DNA from: an uncultured Pseudomonadota bacterium
GTDB lineage: Bacteria; Pseudomonadota; Gammaproteobacteria; Competibacterales; Competibacteraceae
Assembly (NCBI GenBank): GCA_903844665.1
Contig: CAIMUS010000320.1
Coordinates: 1 to 35,707, forward strand
DNA: 35,707 nucleotides
Reading direction: 5' to 3'
Below the pieces are notes generated by a model. It saw nothing but the letters and a program-made list of their open reading frames with translations, did no database searches and was not told the origin of the DNA. The position numbers and the translations under genes are program-made. This document shows, in pieces, positions 15,880 through 23,936 of the stretch; the stretch's first letter is position 1, and each line of letters opens with the position of its first letter.

Positions 15880-15927
15880 AAAATTCAGCGGCGAGCGAAG
15901 CGAGTCCGCTGGAATGCTGAGTTAGGC
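15880..15927 (-). other. attC-like site ending the PIN/antitoxin cassette
   Basis: On the minus strand: GCCTAAC (15927-15921), then CCAGCGG and CCGCTGA forming a stem (15911-15886) around CTCGCTTCGCTCG. The left core and stem are very typical of attC; the right end is replaced by a dispersed repeat. The antitoxin gene's last 13 codons lie within it. Confidence 0.6.
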
Positions 15928-16091
15928 ATGGGTGGAAATGCAGGTAGCGAAACATATGGATGTCCAGCGGCTATGCGTTCGGCTTCCGACTTCTTCAAGT
16001 CTTCATAAATCGCCCACAGGTCGAAATTGAATTTTGCGGCGTGCGCCTCTCGAATAGCCCGTACTTCATCAATAATTTCATCATTCAGCAT
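15885..16091 (-). CDS. Putative antitoxin of PIN toxin (68 aa)
   Basis: A 68-residue protein starting MLNDEIIDEVRAIREAHAAK with charged helices (DLWAIYEDLKKSEAE), a pattern common in small antitoxins that accompany PIN proteins. It follows the PIN gene with an 11-bp overlap. The C-terminal PNSAFQRTRFARR is read from the attC-like site and is probably not part of the ancestral fold. The partner role is inferred from position. Confidence 0.65.
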   Translation of the reverse strand: MLNDEIIDEVRAIREAHAAKFNFDLWAIYEDLKKSEAERIAAGHPYVSLPAFPPMPNSAFQRTRFARR

Positions 16092-16563
16092 TGTCTTCTC
16101 CTAAAAGTTCTTCAGGGGTACAGATAAATGGCAGAAATAATCCTTTCTGTTCGAGGAATGCCGAGATACCTCTTTGTATCTCGGGATTTGCAATATGTCG
16201 GCAGTTCCAAGTGAGCAGGTAGTCCACGCCATAAACCGTTGCAATAGCGATATGCAGTGCATCCTCTGCGGCCTTGGCTGGAACAATCCCATTTTCCACT
16301 AATTCCGAAGCGATGTTGACGGCATTCTCATCAATCAAAAGTAAGGGTAGATCAGCCAATACCGCCAGCCGCCTTTGTGCGGCAATTGGATCACCTGCAG
16401 CACATTCTCGCATGACTGATTCTGATATAAGCAATTCATATCGGTGGCGGGATTCCCACCAAGCCAGAGTAATCTGCTGGTGGGCGGCACCAAGAATTGT
16501 CTTGCTTGGACGAGCCGTCAGATAGCTAATGACAGAGGTTTCAACATAGACCTTGCGTTTCAT
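16081..16563 (-). CDS. PIN-domain ribonuclease toxin
   Basis: A 160-residue PIN-fold protein, likely an RNase toxin. The N terminus is VYVETSVISYL, with Glu at the place of the usual first Asp, as in one PIN subgroup. EDALHIAIATVYGVDYLLTWNCRHI (about 99-123) carries the central and C-terminal acidic residues. The ATG at 16563 begins a typical start. The small gene downstream is the likely antitoxin. The order toxin-first is less usual but known for this subgroup. Confidence 0.8.
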   Translation of the reverse strand: MKRKVYVETSVISYLTARPSKTILGAAHQQITLAWWESRHRYELLISESVMRECAAGDPIAAQRRLAVLADLPLLLIDENAVNIASELVENGIVPAKAAEDALHIAIATVYGVDYLLTWNCRHIANPEIQRGISAFLEQKGLFLPFICTPEELLGEDNAE

Positions 16564-16627
16564 CTGGATAACCTAATTACGAAATAGCGTAGCGTATTTA
16601 GCCGCGTGGGCGCCACCGAATCCATCC

Positions 16628-16660
16628 GGCGCATTACGCTACGCTAATGCGCCCTACGCG
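16628..16660. repeat. Dispersed repeat GGCGCATTACG...AATGCGCC
   Basis: An inverted repeat with GGCGCATTA and TAATGCGCC arms around CGCTACGC, followed by CTACGCGG. The same repeat occurs at about 358-402. It truncates the right end of the neighbouring attC-like site. Confidence 0.7.
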
Positions 16661-16662
16661 GG

Positions 16663-16704
16663 CTGAAGTGCGGTAGTGCGGTCGGCTGCAGCGCTTGGTT
16701 AGGC
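16663..16704 (-). other. attC-like site ending the DUF5615 cassette
   Basis: On the minus strand: GCCTAAC (16704-16698) then CAAGCGCTGCAGCCGACC, the left half of a typical attC. The DUF5615 stop codon TAA is inside the core. The right half is cut by a dispersed repeat. The duplicate at 15522 has the same sequence with a few changes. Confidence 0.5.
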
Positions 16705-17022
16705 TGCCACATGGATAACCACTCCCGCCTGCATCGTTTTCAATATCTTATTTATTTCCGGCACCGCCGGTGCGACGTCCTGGCGGCGGTTGCTTCGTGC
16801 AGAGACAATTATGATACCAAGCTTAATCCCGCTGAAATTCTGCTGATACTCAATACTTTTGTCCATGGTGACCAAGGCGTCAAACTCTGCTTCCGCTAAA
16901 CGTAGCAGTTCCCCATTTCTTTTACCGCTCCACCCACGCTCGGTAACTGTCATCACCGCAAAGTCGCTGTCAAGCGCTCGCTTTAACCGCCGGTCCATGT
17001 TCTCATCAAGCAGCACGCGCAT
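16699..17022 (-). CDS. DUF5615 PIN-like protein, likely toxin
   Basis: A 107-residue DUF5615 (PIN-like) protein. LLDENMDRRL (4-13) has the first acidic residues, DALVTMDKS (48-56) the second, and the C-terminal part continues with IIIVSAR. It overlaps the DUF433 gene by 17 bp; DUF433/DUF5615 pairs are regarded as likely toxin-antitoxin modules. The stop codon lies in an attC core. A decayed second copy is 1.2 kb away. Confidence 0.85.
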   Translation of the reverse strand: MRVLLDENMDRRLKRALDSDFAVMTVTERGWSGKRNGELLRLAEAEFDALVTMDKSIEYQQNFSGIKLGIIIVSARSNRRQDVAPAVPEINKILKTMQAGVVIHVAA

Positions 17023-17236
17023 CGTGTTCCTCGGCTAAGGCAGAATCAAGGGCGATTTCCAGAAACGCTTGCGCCTGTTCCCGGCTTACACTTGGGAATC
17101 CGTCAAGAAAATCGTCAAGGCCGTCTCCTGCTTTAAGGTAATCAATAAGCGTTTGAACTGGTACTCGGGTACCTGTAAAAACAGGAGTACCGCCGAGAAT
17201 ATCAGGATCCCGATTGATAATTTGCTCTCGCTTCAT
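17006..17236 (-). CDS. DUF433 protein, likely antitoxin
   Basis: A 76-residue DUF433 protein: DPDILGGTPVFTGTRVPVQT (10-29) is the family hallmark, followed by LDDFLDGFPSVSREQAQAFL. The ATG at 17236 is chosen because GGAGGTG lies 6-7 bases upstream. DUF433 has a winged-helix-like fold suited to DNA binding and autoregulation. Overlaps its DUF5615 partner. Confidence 0.87.
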   Translation of the reverse strand: MKREQIINRDPDILGGTPVFTGTRVPVQTLIDYLKAGDGLDDFLDGFPSVSREQAQAFLEIALDSALAEEHDARAA

Positions 17237-17333
17237 AAAATTCACCTCCGGAAAGTAGAACATCTCTCTGCCGTCCAGCTCACCAATTATATGGGACCAA
17301 TCGGATAAGGTGGACTATGCCCACTTTACCGGA

Positions 17334-17615
17334 CTAAACATTACCAACAAATGACTGGGTTAATATCTGTACTATCTCCTTTGGCACGTCAAGCAATACG
17401 AAGTAATCTACTGAATAAAGATAGTCTTCACCGCTCTCGTCAATAATCCGTAAATCTCCATCCAGGCTAGCCTCCTCATCGGGTAATACGCGATAAACCT
17501 TGTGCAATTCCAATGAGGCTGGATACTCGGAGTTATCGATACAGATAGCAAATCGAGGTATAGGATGTTTGCTGTGCAATATCTCAAATTCCATTCCCAA
17601 TAGCGATAATTTCAA
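17334..17615 (-). CDS. Conserved small hypothetical protein
   Basis: A 93-residue protein. The core FAICIDNSEYPASLELHKVYRVLPDEEASLDGDLRII (about 22-58) and DESGEDYLYSVDYFVLLDVP (59-78) resembles a widespread family of small acidic proteins of unknown role. The start may be the Met at residue 8. It is the first gene of the accessory block as transcribed, and lies just past the ccr terminator. No function can be assigned. Confidence 0.6.
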   Translation of the reverse strand: MKLSLLGMEFEILHSKHPIPRFAICIDNSEYPASLELHKVYRVLPDEEASLDGDLRIIDESGEDYLYSVDYFVLLDVPKEIVQILTQSFVGNV

Positions 17616-17638
17616 ATGACTGCATCAGTTTCCTTGAG

Positions 17639-17670
17639 CAAAAATCCCTCCCCCTGAGCGAAGGGGAGGG
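17639..17670 (-). terminator. Intrinsic terminator of the EMC operon
   Basis: Read on the minus strand: CCCTCCCC, loop TTCGCTCAG, GGGGAGGG, then ATTTTTG. An 8-bp GC-rich stem followed by five T residues about 50 bp past the ccr stop is a standard intrinsic terminator. Confidence 0.75.
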
Positions 17671-17718
17671 AATTCCTGCCAAACACAACCGCTGACGCGG
17701 TTCTTCTTAATCGAACCG

Positions 17719-19497
17719 TTATTTGGTCTTGAAGAACAGCTTGCGGACCACGTCGGTCATCGACAGGATGCCGACCGGGGCGCCGTTCTCCATGGCCACC
17801 AGGCGATGGATATGGCGGCCCGCCATCTGACTGATGGCTTTGGTCAAAGTGTCATTGACATCGCAGGTGGCGTAGCCCAGGGTCATCACCGCGCGGGTGT
17901 TGAGATGCCGCGCTTCCTCGGCCGTCTTGCCCTGCCGCGCCAGCGCCATGTCGGTCTGGCTGACCACGCCGATGGGCTGGCCTTCATCCATCACGATCAC
18001 CGAGTGAATCTTGTTATCGACCATGATCTGGGCCACGGACTCCAGGGTATCGGTGGGCTTGCAGGAGATCACACCCCGGTGCATCAGATCCTTGACCAGC
18101 GTGCCGTCGTCCTGAACGACCAACTCCAGGTCATCCAGATGTTGCGAGAAGTAATCCGGCGCTGGTTCCAACGGCATATCGATGGCGACCGTCGTGGGTG
18201 TGGTATGGGTATCGTTCGGTGCAATCGCTACGTGCCCGACCGCGCGCGGTGCACTTTCGGTGATGCCCTGACCGAACTCGGTGGCGCCGATCAGAATCGA
18301 CATATTGCCATGCGGATGCTTGTTCTGGTACATCAATTGATGCGCCATCGGCAACTCTTCGCAGGTAAAGGTGCGCGACAGGCAGGGATCGACCAGCCCT
18401 TGCAGCACCAGCCGGTTTACGCCATCGGCCTGCTCGTCGTTGGCGAAGTGTGAACCCTGCAGCCGTTTCTGCCGCATCCACAGATAGCGCAGATCGACGG
18501 TGGCGTTGTAGCCGGTGGTGCCGGCGCAAACGACGACCATGCCGCCGGTGTCGCAGACGAAGATCGAGGTGGGAATGGTGGATTCGCCCGGATGCTCGAA
18601 GACGATGCGGGGGCTGCGCTTGTCGCCCAGCACCTCCCAGATCGCCGCGCCGAACTTGCGCACGCCCTTCAACCAAGTGGCGTAGCCGGCGTTGTCCTTC
18701 CAGTGCGGCAGCATGCCCCAGTGGTCGAACTCACCGCGCATGATGCAGCCCTTGGCGCCCAGGCTTTCGCAATAGGCCCGCTTGTCTTCGCTGGAGATCA
18801 CGGAAATGGGGGTCGCGCCCAGGGCGCGGCAGATCTGAATGGCCATCGATCCCAGCCCGCCGGCGCCGCCCCAGATCAGCGTCACATCGCCTTTCTGCAC
18901 GGCATGCGTGCCCCAGCCACACAGCATCCGGTAAGCGGTCGCGCCGACCAGCATATAGGCCGCGGACGCTTCCCAGCTCAGATGCTCCGGCTTGGGCAGA
19001 CACTGGTGCGCCTGCACTTTGGTGAACTGGGCGAAGCTGCCCCAGTTGGTCTCGTAACCCCAGATGCGGAAGGAGGGCGAGTACATCGGATCGTTGCCGG
19101 CCTTGACCCAGGCACAATCCCGGTTCCAGGTACCGCAATGAATCACCACTTCATCGCCCACCCGGACATTGGTCACGTCCTTGCCCACTTTGTAGACGAT
19201 GCCAGAGGCGTCGCTGCCGCCGATGTGGAAGCGCTCCGGTTCGCCCTGCTTGTTGCGGGCGCCGATCACATCGACCGGAATGCCCAGCGCCGCCCAGACG
19301 TTGTTATAGTTGACGCCCGCCGCCATCACATAGACCAGTACTTCGTCATCGGCGATCGGGGGCACATCCATCACTTCCAACTGGAAGGCGTCGTTGGGTT
19401 CGCCGAAGCGCTCAGGCCGGATCAGCCAGGCGTGCATCTTCGGCGGCACTTCACCGAGCGGGGGGGCTTCGCCCATATCATACAGTTCTTTTGCCAT
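17719..19497 (-). CDS. ccr: Crotonyl-CoA carboxylase/reductase fused to a CBS-domain pair
   Basis: Ccr reductively carboxylates crotonyl-CoA to ethylmalonyl-CoA with NADPH and CO2, the key step of the ethylmalonyl-CoA pathway. Residues 1-410 are a complete Ccr: [12 protein letters not shown] (61-72, with the Asn of the CO2 pocket known from other Ccr), WGYET (146-150, with its Glu), [11 protein letters not shown] (209-219, NADPH fold) and LQGSHFAN (346-353, with the pocket His). Classical Ccr proteins end near 430 residues. Here an Ala/Pro/Thr-rich linker (about 412-466) leads to two CBS motifs, 468-525 ([40 protein letters not shown]) and 533-590 ([40 protein letters not shown]). CBS pairs usually bind adenine nucleotides. 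The ATG at 19497 follows GGAG by 7 bases; an earlier TTG is less likely. Last gene of the operon. Confidence 0.96.
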   Translation of the reverse strand: MAKELYDMGEAPPLGEVPPKMHAWLIRPERFGEPNDAFQLEVMDVPPIADDEVLVYVMAAGVNYNNVWAALGIPVDVIGARNKQGEPERFHIGGSDASGIVYKVGKDVTNVRVGDEVVIHCGTWNRDCAWVKAGNDPMYSPSFRIWGYETNWGSFAQFTKVQAHQCLPKPEHLSWEASAAYMLVGATAYRMLCGWGTHAVQKGDVTLIWGGAGGLGSMAIQICRALGATPISVISSEDKRAYCESLGAKGCIMRGEFDHWGMLPHWKDNAGYATWLKGVRKFGAAIWEVLGDKRSPRIVFEHPGESTIPTSIFVCDTGGMVVVCAGTTGYNATVDLRYLWMRQKRLQGSHFANDEQADGVNRLVLQGLVDPCLSRTFTCEELPMAHQLMYQNKHPHGNMSILIGATEFGQGITESAPRAVGHVAIAPNDTHTTPTTVAIDMPLEPAPDYFSQHLDDLELVVQDDGTLVKDLMHRGVISCKPTDTLESVAQIMVDNKIHSVIVMDEGQPIGVVSQTDMALARQGKTAEEARHLNTRAVMTLGYATCDVNDTLTKAISQMAGRHIHRLVAMENGAPVGILSMTDVVRKLFFKTK

Positions 19498-19517
19498 GGT
19501 CAACTCCAAGTAGTGTC

Positions 19518-19548
19518 GGCTTGAGTAGGTTGGCTACCCACTTAAGCC
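19518..19548 (-). promoter_or_regulatory. Hairpin in the ccr leader
   Basis: On the minus strand GGCTTAAGTGGG and CCTACTCAAGCC can form a 12-bp stem with one mismatch and one G-U pair, loop of 7, ending 9 bases before the GGAG of ccr. It could be an mRNA stability or translation element, or another dispersed repeat. Confidence 0.4.
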
Positions 19549-19567
19549 GGGACAGTTCTGTAGTTCT

Positions 19568-19645
19568 GTAGGGTGCGTTTTACGCACCATAAACGTGCCG
19601 TGCTTGGCACACACACGGGTGTGTGGTGCGTGGAACGCACCCTAC
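19568..19645. repeat. Inverted repeat GTAGGGTGCGTT...AACGCACCCTAC
   Basis: Exact 12-bp arms (19568-19579, 19634-19645) with an inner GCACACACACGGGTGTGTGG palindrome. Typical intergenic dispersed repeat. Its right arm merges into the 7-bp tandem array. Confidence 0.75.
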
Positions 19646-19739
19646 GCCTTACGCCTTACGCCTTACGCCTTACGCCTTACGCCTTACGCCTTACGCCTTA
19701 CGCCTTACGCCTTACGCCTTACGCCTTACGCCTTACGCC
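19644..19739. repeat. Thirteen tandem copies of ACGCCTT
   Basis: Thirteen perfect 7-bp units (19644-19734) plus a partial ACGCC, ending one base before the meaB stop codon. Perfect short tandem repeats of this length are prone to slippage. The array lies between meaB and ccr in the same operon, so copy number would change the intercistronic distance, not a reading frame. Confidence 0.95.
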
Positions 19740-19740
19740 A

Positions 19741-20739
19741 TTAGGTTGTGCGTTTCCAGTTCGCGAGAAACTGGTCGCGGAGGGAATCGTAGAGATCGAA
19801 CGGGGAACCCTGGCGCTGCGTCAGAGACTCGAACAACAGGGGTTCCCCACCCAGTTGCTCGATGCCGAAACGGCCGAATTCCTCCCGCAGGCGCTTGAGA
19901 ATCCATTCCCCCTGAAAGCGCTTACGCCGGGTGGCCAGCAGTTGGTGCTCGGTCAGCCAGCGGCGGTGGCTGTCGATGACATCCGCCAGTTTTTCGATAC
20001 CGCTGCCGGTGGTGGCGCTGACCGAGAGAGCCGGGACCTGCCAGCCGTCCGGGTCGATCTGCTTCTTCAAGGTCGTGCGCAGTTCCGTCAGCGTCTTACG
20101 GGCGGCGGCCCCCATATCCTCCTTGTTGACGACCAGGATGTGTGGGACTTCCATGATGCCCGCCTTGAGAAACTGAATGCTGTCGCCGGAGGCCGGCTGG
20201 GCCACGAAACAGGTGGTGTCGGACATCTTGGAAATGTCGATTTCCTTCTGTCCCACCCCCACGGTTTCGATCAGGACGATATCGAAGGCCGCCAGCATGG
20301 CCAGACTCATCGGCCAGACCTCGGCGCTCAAGCCGCCGAATTCACCCCGGCAGGCCAGGGAGCGGATAAACACATTGCTGCCGCCCTGATCGTGCGCCAG
20401 CATTCGCAGCCGGTCGCCCAGCAGGGCGCCGCCGCTCAGGGGACTGGACGGGTCCACCGCCAGAATCCCGACCGCCAACTGGCGCCGCCGCCAGACTTCG
20501 ATCAGGGCCGAGGTCAACGAGGATTTGCCGGCGCCGGGCGGACCGGTGATGCCGATCAGATGCCCGGCGGTGTTGAGTCTTTCACCGGGCAGGGTGGCGA
20601 GAAAGCGCGACGCTGCGCGGCGCGCCTGAGGACGTTTGTCGTCCAGCAGATTGAGAGACCGGGCGAGGGCCGCCCGGTCGCGGGCCGCCACGGCGGCGGC
20701 CAGCGCCTCCGGGTCGGGCAGTGCATGGCGGGCCAGCAT
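19741..20739 (-). CDS. meaB: Mutase-associated GTPase MeaB
   Basis: G3E-type GTPase that loads and protects the B12 cofactor of acyl-CoA mutases. The 332-residue protein has Walker A GPPGAGKS (66-73), the switch segment DPSSPLSGGALLGDR (96-110), ETVGVGQ (158-164) and the guanine-specificity motif NKED (205-208). The ATG overlaps the ecm stop (TGATG), so it is coupled to the mutase it serves. Its stop abuts the 7-bp repeat array. Confidence 0.95.
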   Translation of the reverse strand: MLARHALPDPEALAAAVAARDRAALARSLNLLDDKRPQARRAASRFLATLPGERLNTAGHLIGITGPPGAGKSSLTSALIEVWRRRQLAVGILAVDPSSPLSGGALLGDRLRMLAHDQGGSNVFIRSLACRGEFGGLSAEVWPMSLAMLAAFDIVLIETVGVGQKEIDISKMSDTTCFVAQPASGDSIQFLKAGIMEVPHILVVNKEDMGAAARKTLTELRTTLKKQIDPDGWQVPALSVSATTGSGIEKLADVIDSHRRWLTEHQLLATRRKRFQGEWILKRLREEFGRFGIEQLGGEPLLFESLTQRQGSPFDLYDSLRDQFLANWKRTT

Positions 20740-22745
20740 CAGGCCGCCTTCTGTTCGAACGGTTGCAGGCCGTTGGATTGACGGATGATGTCCACCAGAT
20801 CGAGCATGATGGTGTTCATGTCGATGTTCTTGGGCGTATAGACGGCGGCCACGCCCTGGGAGAGCAATACCCGCTCGTCTTCCACGGGGATGATGCCGCC
20901 GACGATCACCGGAATATCGGCCAGACCCGCCTTGCCCAGTTCCTTGAAGATCTCGTCCGCCAGTTCCAGATGGCTGCCGGACAGCACCGACAGGCCGATC
21001 AGATGGACGCCTTCCTCCAGCGCCGCCTTGGCGATCTGTTGCGGGGTCAGGCGGATGCCTTCATAGACGATCTCGAAGCCGACATCGCGGGCCTTGACGG
21101 CGATCTGCTCGGCGCCGTTGCTGTGGCCGTCCAGTCCCGGCTTGCCGACCAGGATGCGCAACGGCCGGCCCAGTTCCTCGCCGGTGCTTCGTACCCGCTC
21201 GCGCACCAGCTTGACGATAGCGCTGGGAGACTCCTCCTGTAGGCTGATGTCGATGCCGGTCGGCGGGCGATACTCGCCGAATACATCACGCAGCACCTGC
21301 GACCACTCGCCGGTGGTGACGCCGGCATGGGCGCAGCGGATGGAGGCCGGCATGATGTTTTCCCCGGTCTTGGCCACCGCGGCCAGGTTGGCCAGGGCGG
21401 CGTTGACCTCGGCCTGATTGCGTTGCGCCTTGAAGGCGTTCAGCCGTTCGATCTGTTCCCGCTCGGCGTTGGGATCGACCTTCATGATGCTGCTTTCGCC
21501 TTCGCTGACCAGCGGCGAGGGCGCGGTTTCCTTGTAGCAGTTGAGGCCGACGATTTGCAGATCGCCACGCTCGATGGCGCGCATCCGTTCGGTGTGGCTG
21601 GTAACCAGTTGGCGCTTGACATAACCGGTCTCGATGGCCGGAATCATGCCGCCGTTCTCCTGCACTCGCGCCATTTCCTCTTCGGCGCCCTTGATCAGGG
21701 CGTCCACCTTGGCCTGAATTACCATCGAGCCGTCGAAGATATCGCCGTATTCCAACAGATCGGTCTCGAAGGCCAGCACCTGCTGCATCCGCAAGGCCCA
21801 TTGCTGGTCCCAGGGACGCGGCAGGCCCAGCGCCTCGTTCCAGGCCGGCAACTGAACCGCCCGGGCGCGGGCGTTTTTGGACAGAGACACGGCCAGCATT
21901 TCCAGCACGATGCGCTGGACATTGTTTTCCGGCTGGGATTCGGTCAACCCCAGGGAGTTGACCTGCACCCCGTAACGGAACCGGCGCATTTTCTCGTCCT
22001 GCACGCCGTAGCGTTCCCGGGTGATCTTGTCCCACAACTCCACGAAGGCCCGCATCTTGCAGCATTCTTCCACGAAGCGGATGCCGGCGTTGACGAAGAA
22101 GGAGATACGGCCCACCACCTGCTCGAAGTCTTCCGGATTGACCTGGCCGGATTCCTTCACGGCGTCCAGCACCGTAATGGCGGTGGACAGGGCATAGGCC
22201 AGTTCCTGCACCGGGGTGGCGCCCGCTTCCTGCAGATGGTAACTACAGATGTTGGTGGGATTCCATTTGGGAATGTTCTTGACCGTATAACAGATGATAT
22301 CGGTAATCAGCCGGATCGACGGCCCCGGTGGATAGATATAGGTGCCGCGCGACAGGTATTCCTTGATGATGTCGTTCTGGGTGGTGCCCTCCAGTTGCAC
22401 CGGGGTGAACCCCTGCCGTTCGGCGACGGCGACATACAACGACAGCAGCCAGGCGGCCGTGGCGTTGATCGTCATGGAGGTGTTCATCTTCCCCAGGGGA
22501 ATCTGCTCGAACAGGGTCTCCATGTCGCCGATATTACCGATGGGCACTCCCACCTTGCCCACTTCGCCGCGGGCCAGTGGGTGGTCGGAATCATAACCGG
22601 TCTGGGTCGGCAGGTCGAAAGCCACCGACAGACCGGTCTGGCCCTTGGCCAGATTGGTGCGGTACAGTTCATTGGATACCCTGGCCGAGGCGTAGCCGGA
22701 ATAGGTCCGCATCAACCAGGGTTTATCGCGTTTCGTTTTTTCCAC
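20739..22745 (-). CDS. ecm: Ethylmalonyl-CoA mutase (MeaA-type, B12-dependent)
   Basis: Rearranges ethylmalonyl-CoA to methylsuccinyl-CoA with adenosylcobalamin. A single 668-residue chain holds the catalytic barrel (RTYSGYASARVSNELYRTN, about 14-32; LPTQTGYDSDHPLARGEVG, about 45-63) and a C-terminal B12 domain with LDGHSNG (538-544), SVLSG and VGG. The length and context (ccr, mcd, mch, meaB) favour Ecm over methylmalonyl-CoA mutase. The GTG start has AGGAGA 6 bases upstream. Coupled to meaB by a stop/start overlap. Confidence 0.93.
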   Translation of the reverse strand: MEKTKRDKPWLMRTYSGYASARVSNELYRTNLAKGQTGLSVAFDLPTQTGYDSDHPLARGEVGKVGVPIGNIGDMETLFEQIPLGKMNTSMTINATAAWLLSLYVAVAERQGFTPVQLEGTTQNDIIKEYLSRGTYIYPPGPSIRLITDIICYTVKNIPKWNPTNICSYHLQEAGATPVQELAYALSTAITVLDAVKESGQVNPEDFEQVVGRISFFVNAGIRFVEECCKMRAFVELWDKITRERYGVQDEKMRRFRYGVQVNSLGLTESQPENNVQRIVLEMLAVSLSKNARARAVQLPAWNEALGLPRPWDQQWALRMQQVLAFETDLLEYGDIFDGSMVIQAKVDALIKGAEEEMARVQENGGMIPAIETGYVKRQLVTSHTERMRAIERGDLQIVGLNCYKETAPSPLVSEGESSIMKVDPNAEREQIERLNAFKAQRNQAEVNAALANLAAVAKTGENIMPASIRCAHAGVTTGEWSQVLRDVFGEYRPPTGIDISLQEESPSAIVKLVRERVRSTGEELGRPLRILVGKPGLDGHSNGAEQIAVKARDVGFEIVYEGIRLTPQQIAKAALEEGVHLIGLSVLSGSHLELADEIFKELGKAGLADIPVIVGGIIPVEDERVLLSQGVAAVYTPKNIDMNTIMLDLVDIIRQSNGLQPFEQKAA

Positions 22746-22766
22746 GGCTGTTCTCCTTTGTTATTA

Positions 22767-23933
22767 TCAGGTCCGGCGCTTGATCAGCAGCCGGCGCTCG
22801 ATTTCGAAAATCTTATCGCCGATCTTGTCCTTCCCCAGTCCCTGCTTGTCGTTTTCCTTGATAAACAGATCGGCGCCGTGTTTTTCCAGGGCATTGGCCG
22901 CGCTGATATTCTTGACGCCGATGAACTGGAAGGTGACGATTCCCGCCGGATCGCTGTCCGGCAGCGACTCCACCGCCAGCACCCGCGACAGTCCCGCGAC
23001 GGTATCGCCCGAGATCGAAGGCTGGGTGTGATAGCCCTCGGTAAAGCCCAGTTCCCACAGGGCGTTTTCGCTGACATCGCGGCTCGCCAGTCCTTCCAGC
23101 CAGGCGAACACCAAGCCGCCGTAGACGATCGGCTCGCCGCTCATCTTGCCGGACAGCCCCTGGCTGTAGACCCGGTCGTAGTGCAACGGATGGGTGTTGC
23201 AGACCTTATAGGTCAGCGCTACATGCTCGTCGGTGATGGTGCGACCGTTGGCGTGAACGATGATGTCGCCCGGCGTATAGTCCTCGAAATAGGTGTTCGG
23301 ACCGGTGAGATGGGTGGGAAAGGCGCCCGTCACGGGCAAGTCCAGTGTCGGCTCGTCGACCCAGGGAAAATCCACCGGCTCGTCGGGCGCCGGGGTGGTG
23401 GGCGGCCGCTGGCCGCGCCAAGACACCATGATCTTGCGCTCGTATTGCAACACCACCCGATCGTGCTGATTGACGCCCAGGGTGCGGATCAGCACGATGC
23501 CGGGCTTGTCGGCGCCGCGTTCCTTGCGGTCGATCACCTTGGTGTAGGCGCGCACGGTGTCGCCCGGATAGACCGGGCGCAGGAACTGGGCGTTGTAATA
23601 ACCCAGGTTGGCGATGGCCTTCTCGGAGTCGTTTTGTACGCCCAGCGACAGCACTACGTTGAACACCATCTGTGGGCTGGCGGGCAGATCCGCAAAGCCG
23701 TGCGTCTTGGCGAAGTCGGTGTTCAGATACAGGGGATTGGTCTGCATGAAGGTGCGGGCGAAGTCCAGCATCGCCGCCCGCTCGAAGCTGAATCCCCGTG
23801 GATGGATGAACACCTGACCCGGTACGAACTCATCGAGATAGCGCCCGTATTGGGGCGCGCGCGCCCGCTCCAGCGAGACGGGCACTGTTCCGGCCAGTTC
23901 CTGTTGTGGAGTGAAAGCCAGAGATAGGGCCAT
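22767..23933 (-). CDS. mch: Mesaconyl-CoA hydratase (double hot-dog MaoC protein)
   Basis: Hydrates mesaconyl-C1-CoA to beta-methylmalyl-CoA in the EMC pathway. The 388-residue protein has two MaoC-like hot-dog halves; the second carries TITDEHVALTYKVCNTHPLHYD (about 238-259) with the typical hydratase His/Asp region, followed by YGGLVFAWLEG. It is somewhat longer than some known homologues. The ATG lies 3 bases after the mcd stop, and the last mcd codons contain the GGAGG ribosome site, so it is translationally coupled. Confidence 0.9.
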   Translation of the reverse strand: MALSLAFTPQQELAGTVPVSLERARAPQYGRYLDEFVPGQVFIHPRGFSFERAAMLDFARTFMQTNPLYLNTDFAKTHGFADLPASPQMVFNVVLSLGVQNDSEKAIANLGYYNAQFLRPVYPGDTVRAYTKVIDRKERGADKPGIVLIRTLGVNQHDRVVLQYERKIMVSWRGQRPPTTPAPDEPVDFPWVDEPTLDLPVTGAFPTHLTGPNTYFEDYTPGDIIVHANGRTITDEHVALTYKVCNTHPLHYDRVYSQGLSGKMSGEPIVYGGLVFAWLEGLASRDVSENALWELGFTEGYHTQPSISGDTVAGLSRVLAVESLPDSDPAGIVTFQFIGVKNISAANALEKHGADLFIKENDKQGLGKDKIGDKIFEIERRLLIKRRT

Positions 23934-23936
23934 AAC

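Noticed and set aside
19644-19740. CRISPR array
   Set aside because: The units are 7 bp with no spacers and no cas genes nearby.
19573-20781. Plus-strand frame with repeated RLTPYAL units
   Set aside because: The repeated peptide is only a reading of the 7-bp DNA array, and the rest is antisense to meaB.
20739-22745. Methylmalonyl-CoA mutase for propionate metabolism
   Set aside because: The neighbours ccr, mcd, mch and meaB form the EMC set, and the single-chain 668-residue length fits Ecm; not fully excluded without a tree.
21327-23927. An 866-codon open frame antisense to ecm and mch
   Set aside because: High GC keeps antisense frames open; its residues are rich in His, Gln, Gly and Arg with no domain, while the minus-strand proteins are clear family members.
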